The position numbers and the translations under genes are program-made. A DNA stretch of 64,000 nt, from NCBI RefSeq assembly GCF_014837155.1, contig NZ_JACYHA010000019.1, positions 1-64,000 on the forward strand. The letters are read 5' to 3'. Below the pieces are notes generated by a model, which saw only the letters and a program-made list of their open reading frames with translations, did not search any database and was not told the origin of the DNA. The DNA is from Litchfieldia stipae (GTDB lineage Bacteria > Bacillota > Bacilli > Bacillales > Bacillaceae_L). How positions within the stretch are numbered: the stretch's first letter is position 1; each line of letters opens with the position of its first letter. Shown piece after piece: positions 1 through 10,814 of this stretch.

Positions 1-50
1 ATCATGACGACACCCACCTACTATTTATTAAATCAATTATAAATTAAAAA

Positions 51-87
51 AGAGAAAGATAGGAATAAAAACCTAAGTTTCTCTTTT
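51..87 (+). terminator. Terminator of a gene upstream of the window
   Basis: AGAGAAA (51-57) pairs with TTTCTCT (78-84), and AGG pairs with CCT further in, around an A-rich loop; T residues follow. It probably ends the transcript of a gene lying left of the window. The first 47 bases may hold the last codons of that gene, but two frames are open there and no product can be named. Confidence 0.5.
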
Positions 88-99
88 ATGAGGACTTTT

Positions 100-181
100 T
101 CAGTGGCCTCACTTCGCTCCTGTGGGGTCTCACTTTTGGTCACGTATCCCACGGGAGTCTCCGCGTATTCAGTCTGCTAGT
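100..181 (-). repeat. Long-hairpin intergenic repeat, copy 1 (truncated)
   Basis: Reverse-orientation copy of the dispersed repeat found twelve times in the window. It keeps the CTAGCAG end (here CTGCTAG at 174-180), the ACTCCCGTGGGAT arm and the GTGAGACCCCACAGGAG centre. The other terminal arm is missing, so it is truncated. It separates the upstream terminator from the hprK promoter region. Confidence 0.8.
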
Positions 182-341
182 AGTGTTGACCAATTACAAG
201 TTTTATTTTAAAAATGAGAAAGCTATTTCTACATTTTTTAAAAACTTGTCCGTTTTTCAATTTTTTTATAGTAAAAATTAGTGTTAAAATAGATAATGGT
301 ATTCGAGTACATAAGTATTCATCACAAAGGAGGAAGTCACA

Positions 342-1274
342 GTGCCAAAAGTACGTACGAAGGATCTACTTGAAAAGTTTGAAATGGAATTAGTGAGTGG
401 TGAAGAAGGGATTAACCGCCCGATCACGACAAGTGATATTTCCAGACCAGGAATCGAAATGGCAGGTTACTTTACATATTATCCAGCTGACCGCATTCAG
501 CTATTAGGGAAAACAGAACTCACATTTATCGAAAAGCTACAGCCGGATGAAATCAAATCACGATTGGAGCAATTGTGTACAGATATTACTCCTTGTATTA
601 TCGTGTCTCGTGACATGGAGGTTCCACAGGACTTAATTGATGCTTGTGAGCGTGAATCTGTTCCTTTATTACGTTCAAATGAAAAAACAACGCGTTTATC
701 AAGTCGAATTACAAACTTTCTTGAAAGCAAGTTAGCTCCATCTACGGCGATTCACGGGGTACTTGTTGATATATATGGAGTGGGTGTATTAATTACTGGT
801 AAGAGTGGTGTTGGTAAAAGTGAAACCGCATTAGAGCTTGTCAAAAGAGGGCACCGTCTAGTAGCTGATGATTGTGTTGAGATTAGACAGGAAGACAAGG
901 ATACCTTAATTGGGAACTCACCTGAGTTGATTGAACATTTATTAGAGATTCGTGGGCTAGGAATTATCAATGTCATGACTCTTTTTGGAGCAGGGGCAGT
1001 AAGAAGCTTTAAGCGAATTACGCTAGTTATGAATCTTGAACTATGGGATCAAAACAAACAATACGATCGTCTAGGTCTTGAGGAAGAAAAAATGAGAATC
1101 ATCGACACAGATGTGACTAAATTAACAGTTCCAGTACGACCAGGTCGTAACTTAGCGGTTATTATTGAAGTGGCTGCGATGAACTTCCGATTAAAGCGTA
1201 TGGGTGTTAATGCAGCGGAACAATTCTCTGCACGCTTAACTGGCGTGATTGAAGACCATGAGCATGAAGATTGA
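342..1274 (+). CDS. hprK: HPr kinase/phosphorylase
   Basis: Bifunctional sensor enzyme of carbon catabolite control. It phosphorylates HPr and Crh on Ser46 when glycolytic intermediates are high, and removes the phosphate by phosphorolysis when phosphate is high. The 310-residue length is normal. The N-terminal half is the HPrK_N domain. The C-terminal half carries the Walker A loop GKSGVGKS (residues 153-160) and the LVADDCVEI and [10 protein letters not shown] signature segments. The GTG start lies eight bases after AAAGGAGG. It heads the order hprK-lgt-yvoD-ppaX-yvoF, as in B. subtilis. Its substrate gene crh is also in this window at 20.4 kb. Confidence 0.97.
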   Translation: MPKVRTKDLLEKFEMELVSGEEGINRPITTSDISRPGIEMAGYFTYYPADRIQLLGKTELTFIEKLQPDEIKSRLEQLCTDITPCIIVSRDMEVPQDLIDACERESVPLLRSNEKTTRLSSRITNFLESKLAPSTAIHGVLVDIYGVGVLITGKSGVGKSETALELVKRGHRLVADDCVEIRQEDKDTLIGNSPELIEHLLEIRGLGIINVMTLFGAGAVRSFKRITLVMNLELWDQNKQYDRLGLEEEKMRIIDTDVTKLTVPVRPGRNLAVIIEVAAMNFRLKRMGVNAAEQFSARLTGVIEDHEHED

Positions 1275-1326
1275 TTGATTTATCCATTTCATAAATAATG
1301 GAATTAGAATAGGGGGAAGGTGACGT

Positions 1327-2139
1327 ATGGAAAGTGGAATTCAACCGTTAAATCCGGTGTTTTTAGAGCTAGGTCCAATAGCGATACATTGGTATGGCCT
1401 AATTATTGGTGTTGGGGCCATGTTGGGACTTTATATTGCCGTAAGAGAATCGGTACGACGTGGTTTACATAAAGATACATTTGTGGATTTAGTCTTATTT
1501 GCAATACCAATTGCTATCATATCTGCACGTGCATACTATGTGATTTTTAAATGGGATTATTACTCACAACATCCTGGCCAAATTATTCAAATTTGGGAGG
1601 GTGGCTTAGCGATTCATGGGGGATTAATTGGAGCCATACTTACAGCTGTTGTCTTTGCAAAAAAGAAGGGCTTAAGCTTTTGGAAATTGGCTGATATTGC
1701 TGCACCAAGTATTATTCTTGGACAAGCAATCGGTCGCTGGGGTAATTTCATGAACCAGGAAGCTCATGGAGGAGAAGTGACTAGAGCATTTCTTGAAAAT
1801 CTATTCTTACCTGAATGGATTATTAACCAAATGTATATTAATGGTGTGTATTATCACCCAACATTCTTATATGAATCGATTTGGAACTTTGTTGGGTTTG
1901 TCATTCTAATGCTATTACGAAAAGTGAATTTAAGACGTGGCGAGCTGTTTTTAAGCTATGTGATTTGGTATTCTATCGGACGCTATTTTGTCGAAGGACT
2001 TCGTACAGATAGCTTAATGCTAACAGAGATGCTAAGAATTGCTCAGGTGATTTCAATTGTGCTTGTTGTTTTTGCAGTAGCAATGATTGTTTATCGAAGA
2101 GTTACAGGTCAGGCTAAAGAGAGATATTTAGAAAGTTAG
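1327..2139 (+). CDS. lgt: Prolipoprotein diacylglyceryl transferase
   Basis: Integral membrane enzyme that transfers diacylglycerol from phosphatidylglycerol to the lipobox cysteine of prolipoproteins, the first step of lipoprotein maturation. It has 270 residues and several hydrophobic segments. The family motif [10 protein letters not shown] is at residues 136-145, with HGGLIG and a conserved late segment containing GRYFVEGLR. It lies 52 bp after hprK. Likely clients in this window are the lipobox proteins at 42756 and 63115. Confidence 0.97.
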   Translation: MESGIQPLNPVFLELGPIAIHWYGLIIGVGAMLGLYIAVRESVRRGLHKDTFVDLVLFAIPIAIISARAYYVIFKWDYYSQHPGQIIQIWEGGLAIHGGLIGAILTAVVFAKKKGLSFWKLADIAAPSIILGQAIGRWGNFMNQEAHGGEVTRAFLENLFLPEWIINQMYINGVYYHPTFLYESIWNFVGFVILMLLRKVNLRRGELFLSYVIWYSIGRYFVEGLRTDSLMLTEMLRIAQVISIVLVVFAVAMIVYRRVTGQAKERYLES

Positions 2140-2154
2140 TTAGGAGAGAGAGTA

Positions 2155-3099
2155 GTGCTTGAAACCAGCAAGAGAGGTTTAATCAATGGATTAAACACAA
2201 CATGGACTTTGGGGAAGGTTATTTTTCCGATTACGTTAATCGTCACTCTATTGAAGTATACGCCGATTTTGGATTGGGTGATTCGTGCAATTGCTCCTAT
2301 TATGGGATTGCTAGGGCTATCTGGAGAAGCAGCAATCCCGTTAGTCATTGGGAACTTTTTGAATTTATATGCAGGAATTGGGGCGATTCTCACTCTAGAT
2401 TTAACAGTGAAAGAAGTCTTTATTCTAGCAACAATGCTATCGTTCTCACATAATCTACTTATTGAATCCTCAGTAGCTGCAAAGGTTGGACTTAAGGTGT
2501 GGGTGATTCTCTCAGTTAGAATTGGACTAGCGTTGATTTCTGCGATAATCATTAATTTAGTGTGGAATGGTGGTGGGGAGCTAGCCAAATATGGTCTCCT
2601 TCAAGCATCAGAGGAGAAGGCGGTTGGTTGGTTTGCTATTTTACTAGAGGGGGTTGAGAAGGCCTCATTTGGTATTCTTCAATTAGCGCTGATTATTATC
2701 CCATTAATGATTGCGATTCAGTTCTTAAAGGAACTAGGATGGTTAGCCTCTTTTTCAAAGTGGATGGCACCATTCACGAGAGTTCTTGGGATGAAAGAGA
2801 ATACATCAACTACATTGGCAGCGGGATTATTAATTGGTTTAGCCTATGGAGCAGGTGTCATGATACAAGCGGTAAAAGAGGACGGAGTGTCCAAAAAGGA
2901 CTTAACACTCGCATTCATCTTTCTCGTCTCTTGTCACGCGGTGATTGAGGACACGCTCATCTTCATCCCATTAGGAATACCAGTTTTACCATTATTACTG
3001 ATCCGAGTCGTCACAGCAGTGCTCTTAACCATTGTGGTCGCTTATATTTGGAAACGTACGGAGCAGAACATACGGGAGGAAGCTTCTTATGAAAATTAA
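2155..3099 (+). CDS. yvoD: Nucleoside-recognition (Gate) domain membrane protein, YvoD-like
   Basis: Polytopic membrane protein of 314 residues resembling B. subtilis YvoD, with two Gate-type repeats, each built of several transmembrane helices. The name of the domain reflects sequence similarity to nucleoside transporters; the real substrate is unknown. The GTG start follows TAGGAGAG. It lies between lgt and ppaX as in B. subtilis, and its 3' end overlaps the start of ppaX by 11 bp, so the two are translationally linked. No function is assigned beyond the family. Confidence 0.85.
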   Translation: MLETSKRGLINGLNTTWTLGKVIFPITLIVTLLKYTPILDWVIRAIAPIMGLLGLSGEAAIPLVIGNFLNLYAGIGAILTLDLTVKEVFILATMLSFSHNLLIESSVAAKVGLKVWVILSVRIGLALISAIIINLVWNGGGELAKYGLLQASEEKAVGWFAILLEGVEKASFGILQLALIIIPLMIAIQFLKELGWLASFSKWMAPFTRVLGMKENTSTTLAAGLLIGLAYGAGVMIQAVKEDGVSKKDLTLAFIFLVSCHAVIEDTLIFIPLGIPVLPLLLIRVVTAVLLTIVVAYIWKRTEQNIREEASYEN

Positions 3100-3730
3100 T
3101 ACATTACTTTTTGATTTAGATGGAACATTAATCGATACAAATGAACTCATTATTTCTTCATTTCTACATACGCTAGAGCAATATTATCCAAGTCAGTATC
3201 GGAGAGAGGATGTTCTTGCGTTTATCGGACCTTCTTTGCATGATACATTCGTACAGATGGACGAAACTCGTGTCGGGGAAATGATTGAAACTTATCGTGA
3301 ATACAATCATGCTAATCATGATGTTCTAGTGAAAGAATACGATGGTGTATATGACACGATTAAACAGCTTCATGAAAAAGGGTATAAGCTCGGAATTGTG
3401 ACAACGAAGGTAAGAAGTACGGTTAATATGGGACTTAAGCTTACAGGCTTAGATCAATTCTTCGATGTCATTGTTACGTTAGACGATGTGAAAAATGCGA
3501 AGCCAGACCCTGAACCAGTTCAGCTTGCTCTCTCACAGTTAGATTCTAAAGCTAGTGAAGCAATCATGGTAGGTGATAATTATCATGATGTTTTAGCGGG
3601 AAAAAATGCTGGAACGTTAACAGCAGGAGTTGCTTGGACGATTAAAGGGAAAGAGTATTTAGCATCGTTCGAGCCAGATCATATGCTAGAACATATGAGT
3701 GATCTCTTCACAATTATTGGGGCTGAGTAA
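3089..3730 (+). CDS. ppaX: Pyrophosphatase PpaX (HAD superfamily)
   Basis: HAD-family phosphatase that in B. subtilis hydrolyses the pyrophosphate released when HprK dephosphorylates HPr(Ser-P). It has 213 residues. HAD motif I is DLDGT at residues 9-13; motif II is VTTK, motif III is KPDPEP and motif IV is GDNYHD. I start it at ATG 3089, behind GGGAGGAAG and overlapping the end of yvoD. An in-frame start 57 bp upstream lies inside yvoD and would add a non-homologous extension. Presence with hprK fits its role in that cycle. Confidence 0.92.
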   Translation: MKINTLLFDLDGTLIDTNELIISSFLHTLEQYYPSQYRREDVLAFIGPSLHDTFVQMDETRVGEMIETYREYNHANHDVLVKEYDGVYDTIKQLHEKGYKLGIVTTKVRSTVNMGLKLTGLDQFFDVIVTLDDVKNAKPDPEPVQLALSQLDSKASEAIMVGDNYHDVLAGKNAGTLTAGVAWTIKGKEYLASFEPDHMLEHMSDLFTIIGAE

Positions 3731-3733
3731 GCG

Positions 3734-4258
3734 TTGAGAAAGACGACGAGGTACCCTGTTGAAGGTGCAAATTCACTTTGGCATGTCTATAAAACAGTTC
3801 CATTTTGGAAGGTTGTCAAAAATTTCATCGTGATTCAATTGGCGAGATATACGCCAATGCTTGCGGTGAAAAATTGGTTATACCGAACGTTTTTGCGAAT
3901 GAAGGTTGGAGATCAAACCTCATTTGGTCTTATGGTGATGGTAGATATTATGTTTCCTGAGAAAATTAGTGTGGGTCGCAATAGTGTAATTGGTTACAAT
4001 ACGACGATCCTTGCTCATGAATATTTAATTAAAGAATATCGACTTGGGGATGTCGTGATTGGTGATGAAGTGATGATCGGAGCCAACACAACCATTTTAC
4101 CAGGGGTAACCATCGGTGACCATGCTGTTGTTTCAGCTGGCACCTTAGTAAATAAGGATGTTCCAGCAGGAGCTTTTGTTGGTGGAAATCCAATGAGAGT
4201 GATCTATACAAAAGAGGAATTTGAAAAAAGAATGATGGAAGAAGAAAGTCATAATTAG
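3734..4258 (+). CDS. yvoF: Acyltransferase with left-handed beta-helix, YvoF-like
   Basis: Protein of 174 residues with hexapeptide repeats typical of O-acetyltransferases (for example the ITIGDHAVVSAGTLV-like coil and a closing VGGNPMRVI motif seen in maltose/galactoside and NodL-type acetyltransferases). The acceptor substrate is unknown. Translation probably starts at TTG 3734, four bases after the ppaX stop. It is the last gene of the hprK operon, followed directly by a terminator whose stem begins inside its final codons. Confidence 0.85.
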   Translation: MRKTTRYPVEGANSLWHVYKTVPFWKVVKNFIVIQLARYTPMLAVKNWLYRTFLRMKVGDQTSFGLMVMVDIMFPEKISVGRNSVIGYNTTILAHEYLIKEYRLGDVVIGDEVMIGANTTILPGVTIGDHAVVSAGTLVNKDVPAGAFVGGNPMRVIYTKEEFEKRMMEEESHN

Positions 4259-4283
4259 TGATTACCTAATTATGGCTTTTTTG
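4247..4283 (+). terminator. Intrinsic terminator of the hprK operon
   Basis: AGTCATAATTAG (4247-4258) pairs over 12 bp, with one G-U pair, with CTAATTATGGCT (4266-4277). A T run follows. The upstream arm overlaps the last codons of the yvoF-like gene. Confidence 0.85.
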
Positions 4284-4337
4284 TGTCATTGGATTCAAAG
4301 GGATGTGAGAAAATTAACGAATTTTGTCGAAACTATG

Positions 4338-4365
4338 TAAACTTTTTACTACTTAAAACCGATAC
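4338..4365 (+). promoter_or_regulatory. SigD-type (motility sigma factor) promoter
   Basis: TAAA (4338-4341), then 16 bases, then ACCGATAC (4358-4365). This closely matches the SigD consensus TAAA-N14-16-GCCGATAT. It stands 32 bp before the chemoreceptor start codon and supports that start, because the longer in-frame start at 4283 would lie upstream of the promoter. Confidence 0.75.
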
Positions 4366-4396
4366 TACTCTTATAAAGAGAAGAGGAGAAAAACAG

Positions 4397-6424
4397 ATGG
4401 CAAAAGAAAAGTCAAAAAGAAGTTTTAAATTGCGTTTTATCAATCAATCAGTACAACAACAGATCCTTCTTCCGTTTCTGATTATTATAGTTATCGCTGG
4501 TGCGATTATATCGATTGTAAGCTATCAATTTAGTCAAAAAATGGTCACAGATGAGCTAGTTAGTAATACGGAAGCTCAAATGGTCAGTGTGAATGATGCG
4601 TTCAATATGTTTTTAAGAAATACAGAAAATATTGTTGCTCGTTTCTCAACTAAACCGGAGGTACTTAATCCTCTTGAAGAAAAGGATGACGCGATTCAAT
4701 CGTTTTTAGAAATAAAAGCTTCGAATAGTGAAATCCTAGATATTTATATTGGTTTAGAAGATAATGGTGGAATGATTATGGATCCATCAGAAGTAGTTCC
4801 GGAGGACTATGATGCAAGAACAAGACCATGGTATCAAGAAGCCATCGAGAAAAAAGGTCAAATAATTTGGACAGACCCTTATGTGGATGCAAGCTCGGAT
4901 GAATTAACAGTTAGTGCGGCAAAAGCTATTGAGAGCAATGGCAAATTGGTTGGTGTACTTTCTGTTGATATTTTACTTGATACGCTTGTTGAATTAGTAG
5001 AAAATATTCAAATTGCAGATACAGGTTATGCAGCATTACTAGATGAGAATGGAAGCTATATTGTTCATCCAAATCGTGAACATATTGGTGAAAATATTTC
5101 AGATCAACCTTATTATGAAAAAATAAAAGAAGGCTCTATTCAAGGAATTGCTCATTATGAAGAAGATGGTGATTCTCGCGCGATGGGATATGCGAGAAAT
5201 GAAATAACGAATTGGGTAGTTATTGGAACAGTTTCAAAAGCCGAATTTGAAAGCAAAGCAAGAGGTATTATCTTACCAATTGCTGTGTCACTTCTATTTG
5301 TTATCGCTTTTGCAGTAGTATCTTCATATTTTATTGCTAGAAGAATCGTGAATCCAATCCGTACACTTCAACAAGCGATGAAGGCAGTTGAGGATGGTGA
5401 TCTTTCTGTTAACGTTAATATCGCTCGTAAAGATGAAATTGGACAACTTTCATCAGGATTTACAGCGATGCTTTCACAAATGAGAGGGATGTTAGAGAAG
5501 GTTGCGAAGGTGTCTAATCAGGTGACTGATGCTTCTCAAACGCTTGTTGCTAGTGCTGAAGAAAATACAGCAGCTTCTAATGAGGTAGCTACAACGATGG
5601 AGCAAATTGCTTCTGGAGCAAGCAGGCAATCAGATTTATCAGAAGAGAGTAATCAAGTAGTCCAATCTCTATCACAGAATATCCAGCAGGTGGAAGAGCA
5701 GGTTCTGCAAATATTAGAGGAATCAACAACAATGTATACAACCTCTGAGAGTGGTATGGAGAAGGTTCAACTACTTCAAGGTCAATTTGATCGTACGAAC
5801 AAAATGATTGATGAAATGGTTGGAGCAATTAATAGTCTTGATCAACGTTCAAATAATATCAATGAGATTGTTAGCACGATCACAGCAATCGCTAGTCAAA
5901 CGAATTTGCTAGCACTTAATGCAGCGATCGAAGCAGCAAGAGCAGGTGAGCACGGTAGAGGATTTGCCGTTGTTGCTGATGAGGTTCGAAAATTAGCAGA
6001 GCAGTCTGAAAGTGCCCTACAGCAAATTGCAGAAATCGTGAAGCAAATGCAAGGTGAAACGAAGGAAACCGTAAGATTGATTCATGAAACAAGTGAAGTC
6101 ATGGTTGATCAAGGGGTGGCAGTAAATGATACGAAACAGGCCTTTGATTTAATTAAAGGTAGAGTGGAAGCGAATAGCGCGATGATTATGCAAATTTCTC
6201 AATCCATTAACCAAATGGTTGAACAAAGAAGAATGATTGTGGAGCATGCAAATGATATTTCTGGTATCAGTCAGGACACTGCAGCTGGTACCCAACAAGT
6301 ATCTGCTTCAATTGAAGAAACAACAGCATCAATGGAACAGCTTAATCAACTAGCCTTTGAATTAGAAGGCTATTCTAGAGAATTACTAGATGAATTAAAG
6401 AAATTCACGCTAGAACAGAAATAG
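4397..6424 (+). CDS. Methyl-accepting chemotaxis protein with extracellular Cache sensor
   Basis: Chemoreceptor of 675 residues. In order: a short basic N-terminus, TM1 (about residues 22-45), an extracellular dCache-type sensor (TRPWYQEA and WTDPYVDAS motifs typical of amino acid and small-ligand sensors), TM2 near residues 292-315, a HAMP domain ([11 protein letters not shown]), and a methylated helical bundle with the hairpin tip [29 protein letters not shown]-like signature. The ATG at 4397 follows AAGAGGAG; a longer in-frame start upstream precedes the SigD promoter and is rejected. It is monocistronic, between two terminators. The ligand cannot be told from sequence. Confidence 0.93.
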   Translation: MAKEKSKRSFKLRFINQSVQQQILLPFLIIIVIAGAIISIVSYQFSQKMVTDELVSNTEAQMVSVNDAFNMFLRNTENIVARFSTKPEVLNPLEEKDDAIQSFLEIKASNSEILDIYIGLEDNGGMIMDPSEVVPEDYDARTRPWYQEAIEKKGQIIWTDPYVDASSDELTVSAAKAIESNGKLVGVLSVDILLDTLVELVENIQIADTGYAALLDENGSYIVHPNREHIGENISDQPYYEKIKEGSIQGIAHYEEDGDSRAMGYARNEITNWVVIGTVSKAEFESKARGIILPIAVSLLFVIAFAVVSSYFIARRIVNPIRTLQQAMKAVEDGDLSVNVNIARKDEIGQLSSGFTAMLSQMRGMLEKVAKVSNQVTDASQTLVASAEENTAASNEVATTMEQIASGASRQSDLSEESNQVVQSLSQNIQQVEEQVLQILEESTTMYTTSESGMEKVQLLQGQFDRTNKMIDEMVGAINSLDQRSNNINEIVSTITAIASQTNLLALNAAIEAARAGEHGRGFAVVADEVRKLAEQSESALQQIAEIVKQMQGETKETVRLIHETSEVMVDQGVAVNDTKQAFDLIKGRVEANSAMIMQISQSINQMVEQRRMIVEHANDISGISQDTAAGTQQVSASIEETTASMEQLNQLAFELEGYSRELLDELKKFTLEQK

Positions 6425-6435
6425 TTTAAAGAGGG

Positions 6436-6469
6436 AAACCGCAATCTAAAAGCTGATTGCGGTTTTTTT
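6436..6469 (+). terminator. Intrinsic terminator of the chemoreceptor gene
   Basis: AAACCGCAATC (6436-6446) pairs perfectly over 11 bp with GATTGCGGTTT (6455-6465), followed by a T run. Confidence 0.92.
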
Positions 6470-6486
6470 ATCCATTTTTAAATAAA

Positions 6487-6515
6487 TCGAAAAATGACAA
6501 TAGTTAGTTTATAAT
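6487..6515 (+). promoter_or_regulatory. Possible SigA promoter of the histidine operon
   Basis: TCGAAA, 17 bases, then a perfect TATAAT (6510-6515). The -35 is weak. About 165 bases of leader follow before hisZ. I see no T-box sequence in it. It contains GGTGCCAGTCAC (about 6628-6639), a sequence resembling a dispersed Bacillus repeat motif. Confidence 0.35.
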
Positions 6516-6681
6516 GAATGAAGGTTAAGTTAATATGCAATTTTCTAAAAACGAAGGTTGACGGATACTGGATAGAGTTGTAAACTAACTAATAACTTCA
6601 ACTTATTAGCGAACTAAAGTGTCGGCGGTGCCAGTCACTACTCAAATTTTGTCGAACTAACAACAGATGGTGGTGTGATAC

Positions 6682-7857
6682 ATGTTATTTATGTTTGAAA
6701 AACCATTAGGTATGCGTGATACCTTACCTTCATTATATGAGAAGAAGCAAAGCGTTCGCTCTGCAATGGCAAATGAAATTAATAGCTGGGGTTTTCAATT
6801 TATAGAAACCCCTACGTTAGAATATTACGAGACAATCGGTGAAGCATCGGCGATACTCGATCAGCAATTATTTAAATTATTGGACCAACAAGGTCATTCC
6901 TTAGTATTACGTCCAGACATGACGGCACCGATTGCAAGGGTTGCTGCTTCAAGGCTATATCAGGATGGCTATCCATTAAGATTAGCGTATTCAGCCAATG
7001 TGTTCCGTGCGCAGCAACGTGAGGGAGGACGCCCAGCGGAGTTTGAGCAAATTGGTGTCGAATGCATTGGTGATCAAACGATTAGCTGTGATGCTGAAGC
7101 GATTTCTCTAATGGTGTCTTCACTAAAAAAAGCGGGATTGACTCAATTTACAGTAGCGATAGGTCATATTGGCTATGTGAATGCCCTTTTCTTAGAAATA
7201 CTAGGAAATGAAGATCGAGCAAATGTGTTAAGACGATTTTTATATGAGAAAAACTATGTAGGATATAGAGAGCATGTGAAGAATTTATCGTTATCATCAA
7301 TTGATAAACAAAGGCTGTTAAACTTGCTGAAGCTAAGAGGGAATGAAACGAAAATTGCTGATGCGAAGGATAATATTGAGAGTGCAAATGGACGAGAAAC
7401 GGTAGAGGAGCTTGACCAGCTATGGACACAGCTTGAAGCACATGGAGTGACAGATCATATCAAAATTGATTTCAATCTAGTCAGTCATATGAGTTATTAT
7501 ACAGGTATTTTATTTGAGGTATATGCTGAAAATGTCGGGTTCTTGATTGGAAATGGGGGACGTTATGATCAGCTTTTTGAGAAATTTGGACGTCAAGCTC
7601 CAGCTACTGGATTTGGAATCCATATCGATCGGTTAATTGAAGCACTTGATTATACAGATGAGCCAGTGGAAATTCATTGTGTAATTTTTAGCTCTGAGCA
7701 ACGCAAAGCCGCAATCGATTTTGCGACAGCCGAGCGTGGACAAGGAAAAAGAGTCATTTTACAGGATATTAGTGGCATTAATGATGTTGATGCATGTGCA
7801 AATGCATTTTCTGAAGTGACTTACTTCATCGGCAAAGGGAAAAGGGGGGCAGAGTGA
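6682..7857 (+). CDS. hisZ: ATP phosphoribosyltransferase regulatory subunit
   Basis: Histidyl-tRNA synthetase paralogue that lacks tRNA charging and serves as the regulatory subunit of the short form of HisG, mediating histidine feedback. It has 391 residues. Class II synthetase-like motifs are visible: motif 2-like [20 protein letters not shown] and the glycine-rich segment [12 protein letters not shown]. It lacks the C-terminal anticodon-binding domain of true HisS. Translation starts at ATG 6682, with an in-frame ATG nine bases later as an alternative. The stop overlaps the start of hisG. Confidence 0.93.
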   Translation: MLFMFEKPLGMRDTLPSLYEKKQSVRSAMANEINSWGFQFIETPTLEYYETIGEASAILDQQLFKLLDQQGHSLVLRPDMTAPIARVAASRLYQDGYPLRLAYSANVFRAQQREGGRPAEFEQIGVECIGDQTISCDAEAISLMVSSLKKAGLTQFTVAIGHIGYVNALFLEILGNEDRANVLRRFLYEKNYVGYREHVKNLSLSSIDKQRLLNLLKLRGNETKIADAKDNIESANGRETVEELDQLWTQLEAHGVTDHIKIDFNLVSHMSYYTGILFEVYAENVGFLIGNGGRYDQLFEKFGRQAPATGFGIHIDRLIEALDYTDEPVEIHCVIFSSEQRKAAIDFATAERGQGKRVILQDISGINDVDACANAFSEVTYFIGKGKRGAE

Positions 7858-8480
7858 TGCGCGATGTATTAACGATAGCAATGCCGAAGGGACGAATCTT
7901 TGATGAAGCAGCTGACCTATTACGAAAAGCAGGTTATCAACTTCCCCCAGAATTTGATGATTCACGTAAACTAATTATTGATGTTCCTGAAGAGTCTTTT
8001 CGATTTATCCTAGCCAAACCAATGGATGTAGCAACCTATGTTGAACATGGTGTGGCTGATATCGGGATTGCGGGAAAAGATGTCATGCTAGAAGAAGAAC
8101 GAGATGTATATGAAGTGCTAGACCTCAAAATTAGCGCTTGTCATCTCGCTGTTGCCGGGTTGCCAGGAACCAAAATGAGCGATGTGGCACCAAAGGTAGC
8201 AACAAAATATCCAAACGTTGCCTCAAGCTATTTCCGTGAACAGGGGCAGCAGGTGGAAATTATTAAGTTAAATGGTTCAATCGAATTAGCCCCAATGATT
8301 GGTTTGGCTGATCGAATTGTTGATATTGTGTCGACTGGTAGAACGCTAGAGGAAAATGGTCTCGTTCAGCTTGAACATATCGTCGATATCACATCAAGGC
8401 TAATCGTCAATCCTGTTAGCTATCGTCTAAAGGATCAAAAAATCGATGACTTAGTCGAGCGGCTTTCAACTGTAATTTAA
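7854..8480 (+). CDS. hisG: ATP phosphoribosyltransferase catalytic subunit (short form)
   Basis: Catalyses the first step of histidine synthesis, ATP plus PRPP to phosphoribosyl-ATP. It has about 208 residues, the short HisG form that works only with HisZ, encoded just upstream with a 4-bp overlap. The family signature ([27 protein letters not shown] region) is present at about residues 139-165. The start is either GTG 7854 or the adjacent ATG 7857, behind AAAGGGGGGC. A dispersed hairpin repeat separates it from hisD. Confidence 0.96.
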   Translation: MMRDVLTIAMPKGRIFDEAADLLRKAGYQLPPEFDDSRKLIIDVPEESFRFILAKPMDVATYVEHGVADIGIAGKDVMLEEERDVYEVLDLKISACHLAVAGLPGTKMSDVAPKVATKYPNVASSYFREQGQQVEIIKLNGSIELAPMIGLADRIVDIVSTGRTLEENGLVQLEHIVDITSRLIVNPVSYRLKDQKIDDLVERLSTVI

Positions 8481-8494
8481 GGCTATATTAGATT

Positions 8495-8618
8495 CTAGCA
8501 GTCTGAATACACGGAGACTCCCGCGGGATGCGTGGCCAAAGTGAGACCCCACAGGAGCACAAGCGACGAGGAGGCTCACCAGACACCCCGCAGGACGCGG
8601 AGTGTATTCAGACTGCGG
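8495..8618 (+). repeat. Long-hairpin intergenic repeat, copy 2
   Basis: Full-length copy (about 124 bp) with terminal arms CTAGCAGTCTGAATACAC and GTGTATTCAGACTGCGG. The inner stem is of the GCGGG/CCCGC type and the centre is GTGAGACCCC...GGAGGCTCAC. It sits inside the his operon between hisG and hisD. Confidence 0.9.
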
Positions 8619-8735
8619 CATTTAAAGCAACACTTTATATAAAAGAGAACTAACTTTTGCAAAACAACCTTATTTAAAATACAGAGCAGCGGGCTAATTA
8701 TAGAGATTTATATATCACTTCAAGAGGTGAAAAAA

Positions 8736-10004
8736 GTGAAAATTGAACGGGTTACAAATGCAGTCTCACTTAAACGAACAATCGACCAAGGGACTGAGGA
8801 ACAACGCAAAGCAGTGCTTGCCATTATCAATGATGTAGTTAAAGAAGGCGACCAAGCACTGATGAGATATACAGAAACATTTGATGGCGTCCTCTTAAAA
8901 CACTTAAAAGTTACAAAAGAAGAAATAGACGCTGCTTATACGGAGCTAGAGGCAGAAATGGTAGCGATTATCAAAGAAGCTGCAGCTAATATCGAAGATT
9001 ACCATAGTCGCCAAGTAAGACAATCATGGATCACGATGCAGGAAAACGGAACAATGCTTGGTCAGAAAATCACCCCACTTGATGCAGTTGGTGTCTATGT
9101 GCCAGGAGGTAAGGCAGCTTATCCTTCATCTGTCTTAATGAATGTGATTCCTGCGAAGGTAGCAGGTGTAAAACGAATAGTCATGGTTACTCCGCCAAAT
9201 AAGGATGGGAGTCTCCCAGCTGGTGTTCTCGTGGCTGCCAATGAATTAGGAGTTAACGAGATTTATAAAGTGGGAGGAGCACAAGCGATTGCAGCTCTTG
9301 CTTATGGTACAGATACCGTCAAAGCTGTTGATAAAATCGTTGGTCCAGGTAATATTTACGTGGCACTTGCTAAACGAGAGGTGTTCGGCAGTGTTGATAT
9401 CGATATGATTGCAGGTCCAAGTGAAATTGTGGTGTTGGCAGATGAATCAGGAAGAGCGAATGAAATTGCCGCAGATTTATTGTCTCAAGCAGAGCATGAT
9501 GAAAGGGCATCGAGCATTCTTGTAACGGATTCGATGCCACTTGCTGAAGCGGTTGCGATTGAAGTTGATCGTCAACTAGCTGAGCTTCCTCGGAAGGAAA
9601 TTGCCGAGGCTTCTATCAGAGATTTCGGAGCAATATATGTCACTAATACTATCGAAGAAGCGATTGAAGTTGTTAATGATTTAGCGCCTGAGCATTTAGA
9701 AATTATTACTGTGGACCCGATGGCTGTCATGAGTAAAATCCGTCACGCAGGTGCGATTTTCTTAGGACGTTACAGTTCAGAACCAATTGGTGATTATTTT
9801 GCCGGTCCGAATCACGTCCTTCCAACAAACGGTACCGCACGTTTTTCAAGTCCATTAAGTGTTGATGATTTTGTGAAAAAATCAAGTATCATTTCATACA
9901 GTGAACAGGCGGTTAAAGAAAACGGGGCGAAAATTGCTGCCTTTGCGAGATTAGAAGGCCTAGAAGCACACGCAAGAGCCGTTGAAGAACGATTGGAAAA
10001 ATAA
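8736..10004 (+). CDS. hisD: Histidinol dehydrogenase
   Basis: Zinc enzyme performing the last two NAD-dependent oxidations, L-histidinol to L-histidine. It has 422 residues from GTG 8736. The signature segment starting [15 protein letters not shown] and the zinc/active-site region SQAEHDE are present, with the late EHLEII motif. I choose GTG 8736 because AAGAGGTG is spaced six bases before it; GTG 8727 would overlap that ribosome site. Hairpin repeats flank the gene on both sides, the downstream one beginning one base after the stop codon. Confidence 0.95.
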   Translation: MKIERVTNAVSLKRTIDQGTEEQRKAVLAIINDVVKEGDQALMRYTETFDGVLLKHLKVTKEEIDAAYTELEAEMVAIIKEAAANIEDYHSRQVRQSWITMQENGTMLGQKITPLDAVGVYVPGGKAAYPSSVLMNVIPAKVAGVKRIVMVTPPNKDGSLPAGVLVAANELGVNEIYKVGGAQAIAALAYGTDTVKAVDKIVGPGNIYVALAKREVFGSVDIDMIAGPSEIVVLADESGRANEIAADLLSQAEHDERASSILVTDSMPLAEAVAIEVDRQLAELPRKEIAEASIRDFGAIYVTNTIEEAIEVVNDLAPEHLEIITVDPMAVMSKIRHAGAIFLGRYSSEPIGDYFAGPNHVLPTNGTARFSSPLSVDDFVKKSSIISYSEQAVKENGAKIAAFARLEGLEAHARAVEERLEK

Positions 10005-10005
10005 T

Positions 10006-10128
10006 CCGCAGCCTGAATACACTCCGCGTCCAGCGGGTGTCCGGTGAGCCTCCTCGTCGCGTTGCTCCTGCGGGGTCTCACTATGGGCCACTGATCCCGC
10101 AGGAGTCTCTGTGTATTCAGACTGCTAG
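10006..10128 (-). repeat. Long-hairpin intergenic repeat, copy 3
   Basis: Full-length copy in reverse orientation, with CCGCAGCCTGAATACAC on the left and GTGTATTCAGACTGCTAG on the right. The inner stem is GCGGG/CCCGC. It starts one base after the hisD stop codon and lies between hisD and hisB. Confidence 0.9.
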
Positions 10129-10226
10129 GATATAAACTATTCACATAGGCAACATTCATAAAAAGTAATCGGAAGTTTTCCATACTATGTTTCAAAAGGG
10201 AATATTCATACAACGGAGGTAAGGTT

Positions 10227-10814
10227 ATGTCAAGACAATCGGTAGTTGAGCGAAAGACGAATGAAACAGATATCAAATTAAGCTTTGAGGTAGATGGTGA
10301 AGGTCAAGCCACTCTTGATACAGGGGTACCGTTCCTGACTCATATGCTTGATTTATTTACAAAGCATGGTCAATTTAATTTAACAGTTAATGCGAACGGA
10401 GATACGGAAATCGACGATCATCATACAACCGAGGATATTGGGATATGCCTAGGCCAAGCATTAAGAGAAGCTTTAGGTGACAAAAAAGGAATCAAGCGCT
10501 ATGGAAATGCATTTGTCCCAATGGATGAAGCATTAGCACAAGTCGTCATTGATCTAAGTAATCGACCTCATTTTGAATTAAAAGGAGAGTTTCCAAGCTC
10601 AAGAGTTGGAACTTTTGATACAGAATTAGTGCATGAATTTCTCTGGAAGCTTGCCCTTGAAGCACGAATGAATCTTCATGTCATCGTTCATTATGGAACA
10701 AATACACATCATATGATCGAGGCAGTTTTCAAAGCATTAGGACGAGCACTTGATGAAGCAACCATTGTTGACCCACGAGTGAAGGGAGTCCCTTCCACGA
10801 AAGGAATGTTATAG
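10227..10814 (+). CDS. hisB: Imidazoleglycerol-phosphate dehydratase
   Basis: Dehydrates imidazoleglycerol phosphate to imidazoleacetol phosphate, the sixth step of the pathway. It has 195 residues, the monofunctional form without the histidinol-phosphatase domain found in enterobacteria. Metal-binding His-rich motifs DDHHTTEDIGI (near residues 64-74) and HHMIEAVFKALGRAL are present. ATG 10227 follows GGAGG. hisH begins at the base after its stop codon. Confidence 0.97.
   Translation: MSRQSVVERKTNETDIKLSFEVDGEGQATLDTGVPFLTHMLDLFTKHGQFNLTVNANGDTEIDDHHTTEDIGICLGQALREALGDKKGIKRYGNAFVPMDEALAQVVIDLSNRPHFELKGEFPSSRVGTFDTELVHEFLWKLALEARMNLHVIVHYGTNTHHMIEAVFKALGRALDEATIVDPRVKGVPSTKGML

Noticed and set aside
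6516-6681. T-box riboswitch in the hisZ leader
   Set aside because: No TGGGTTCC-like T-box sequence or terminator/antiterminator pair is visible.
8495-8618. Insertion sequence remnant carrying a transposase
   Set aside because: The repeat is about 124 bp with no coding frame and no constant target duplication that I can see, so it is listed as a non-coding repeat.
9812-10276. 154-codon minus-strand ORF
   Set aside because: It overlaps hisD, a repeat and the start of hisB, and has no ribosome site.
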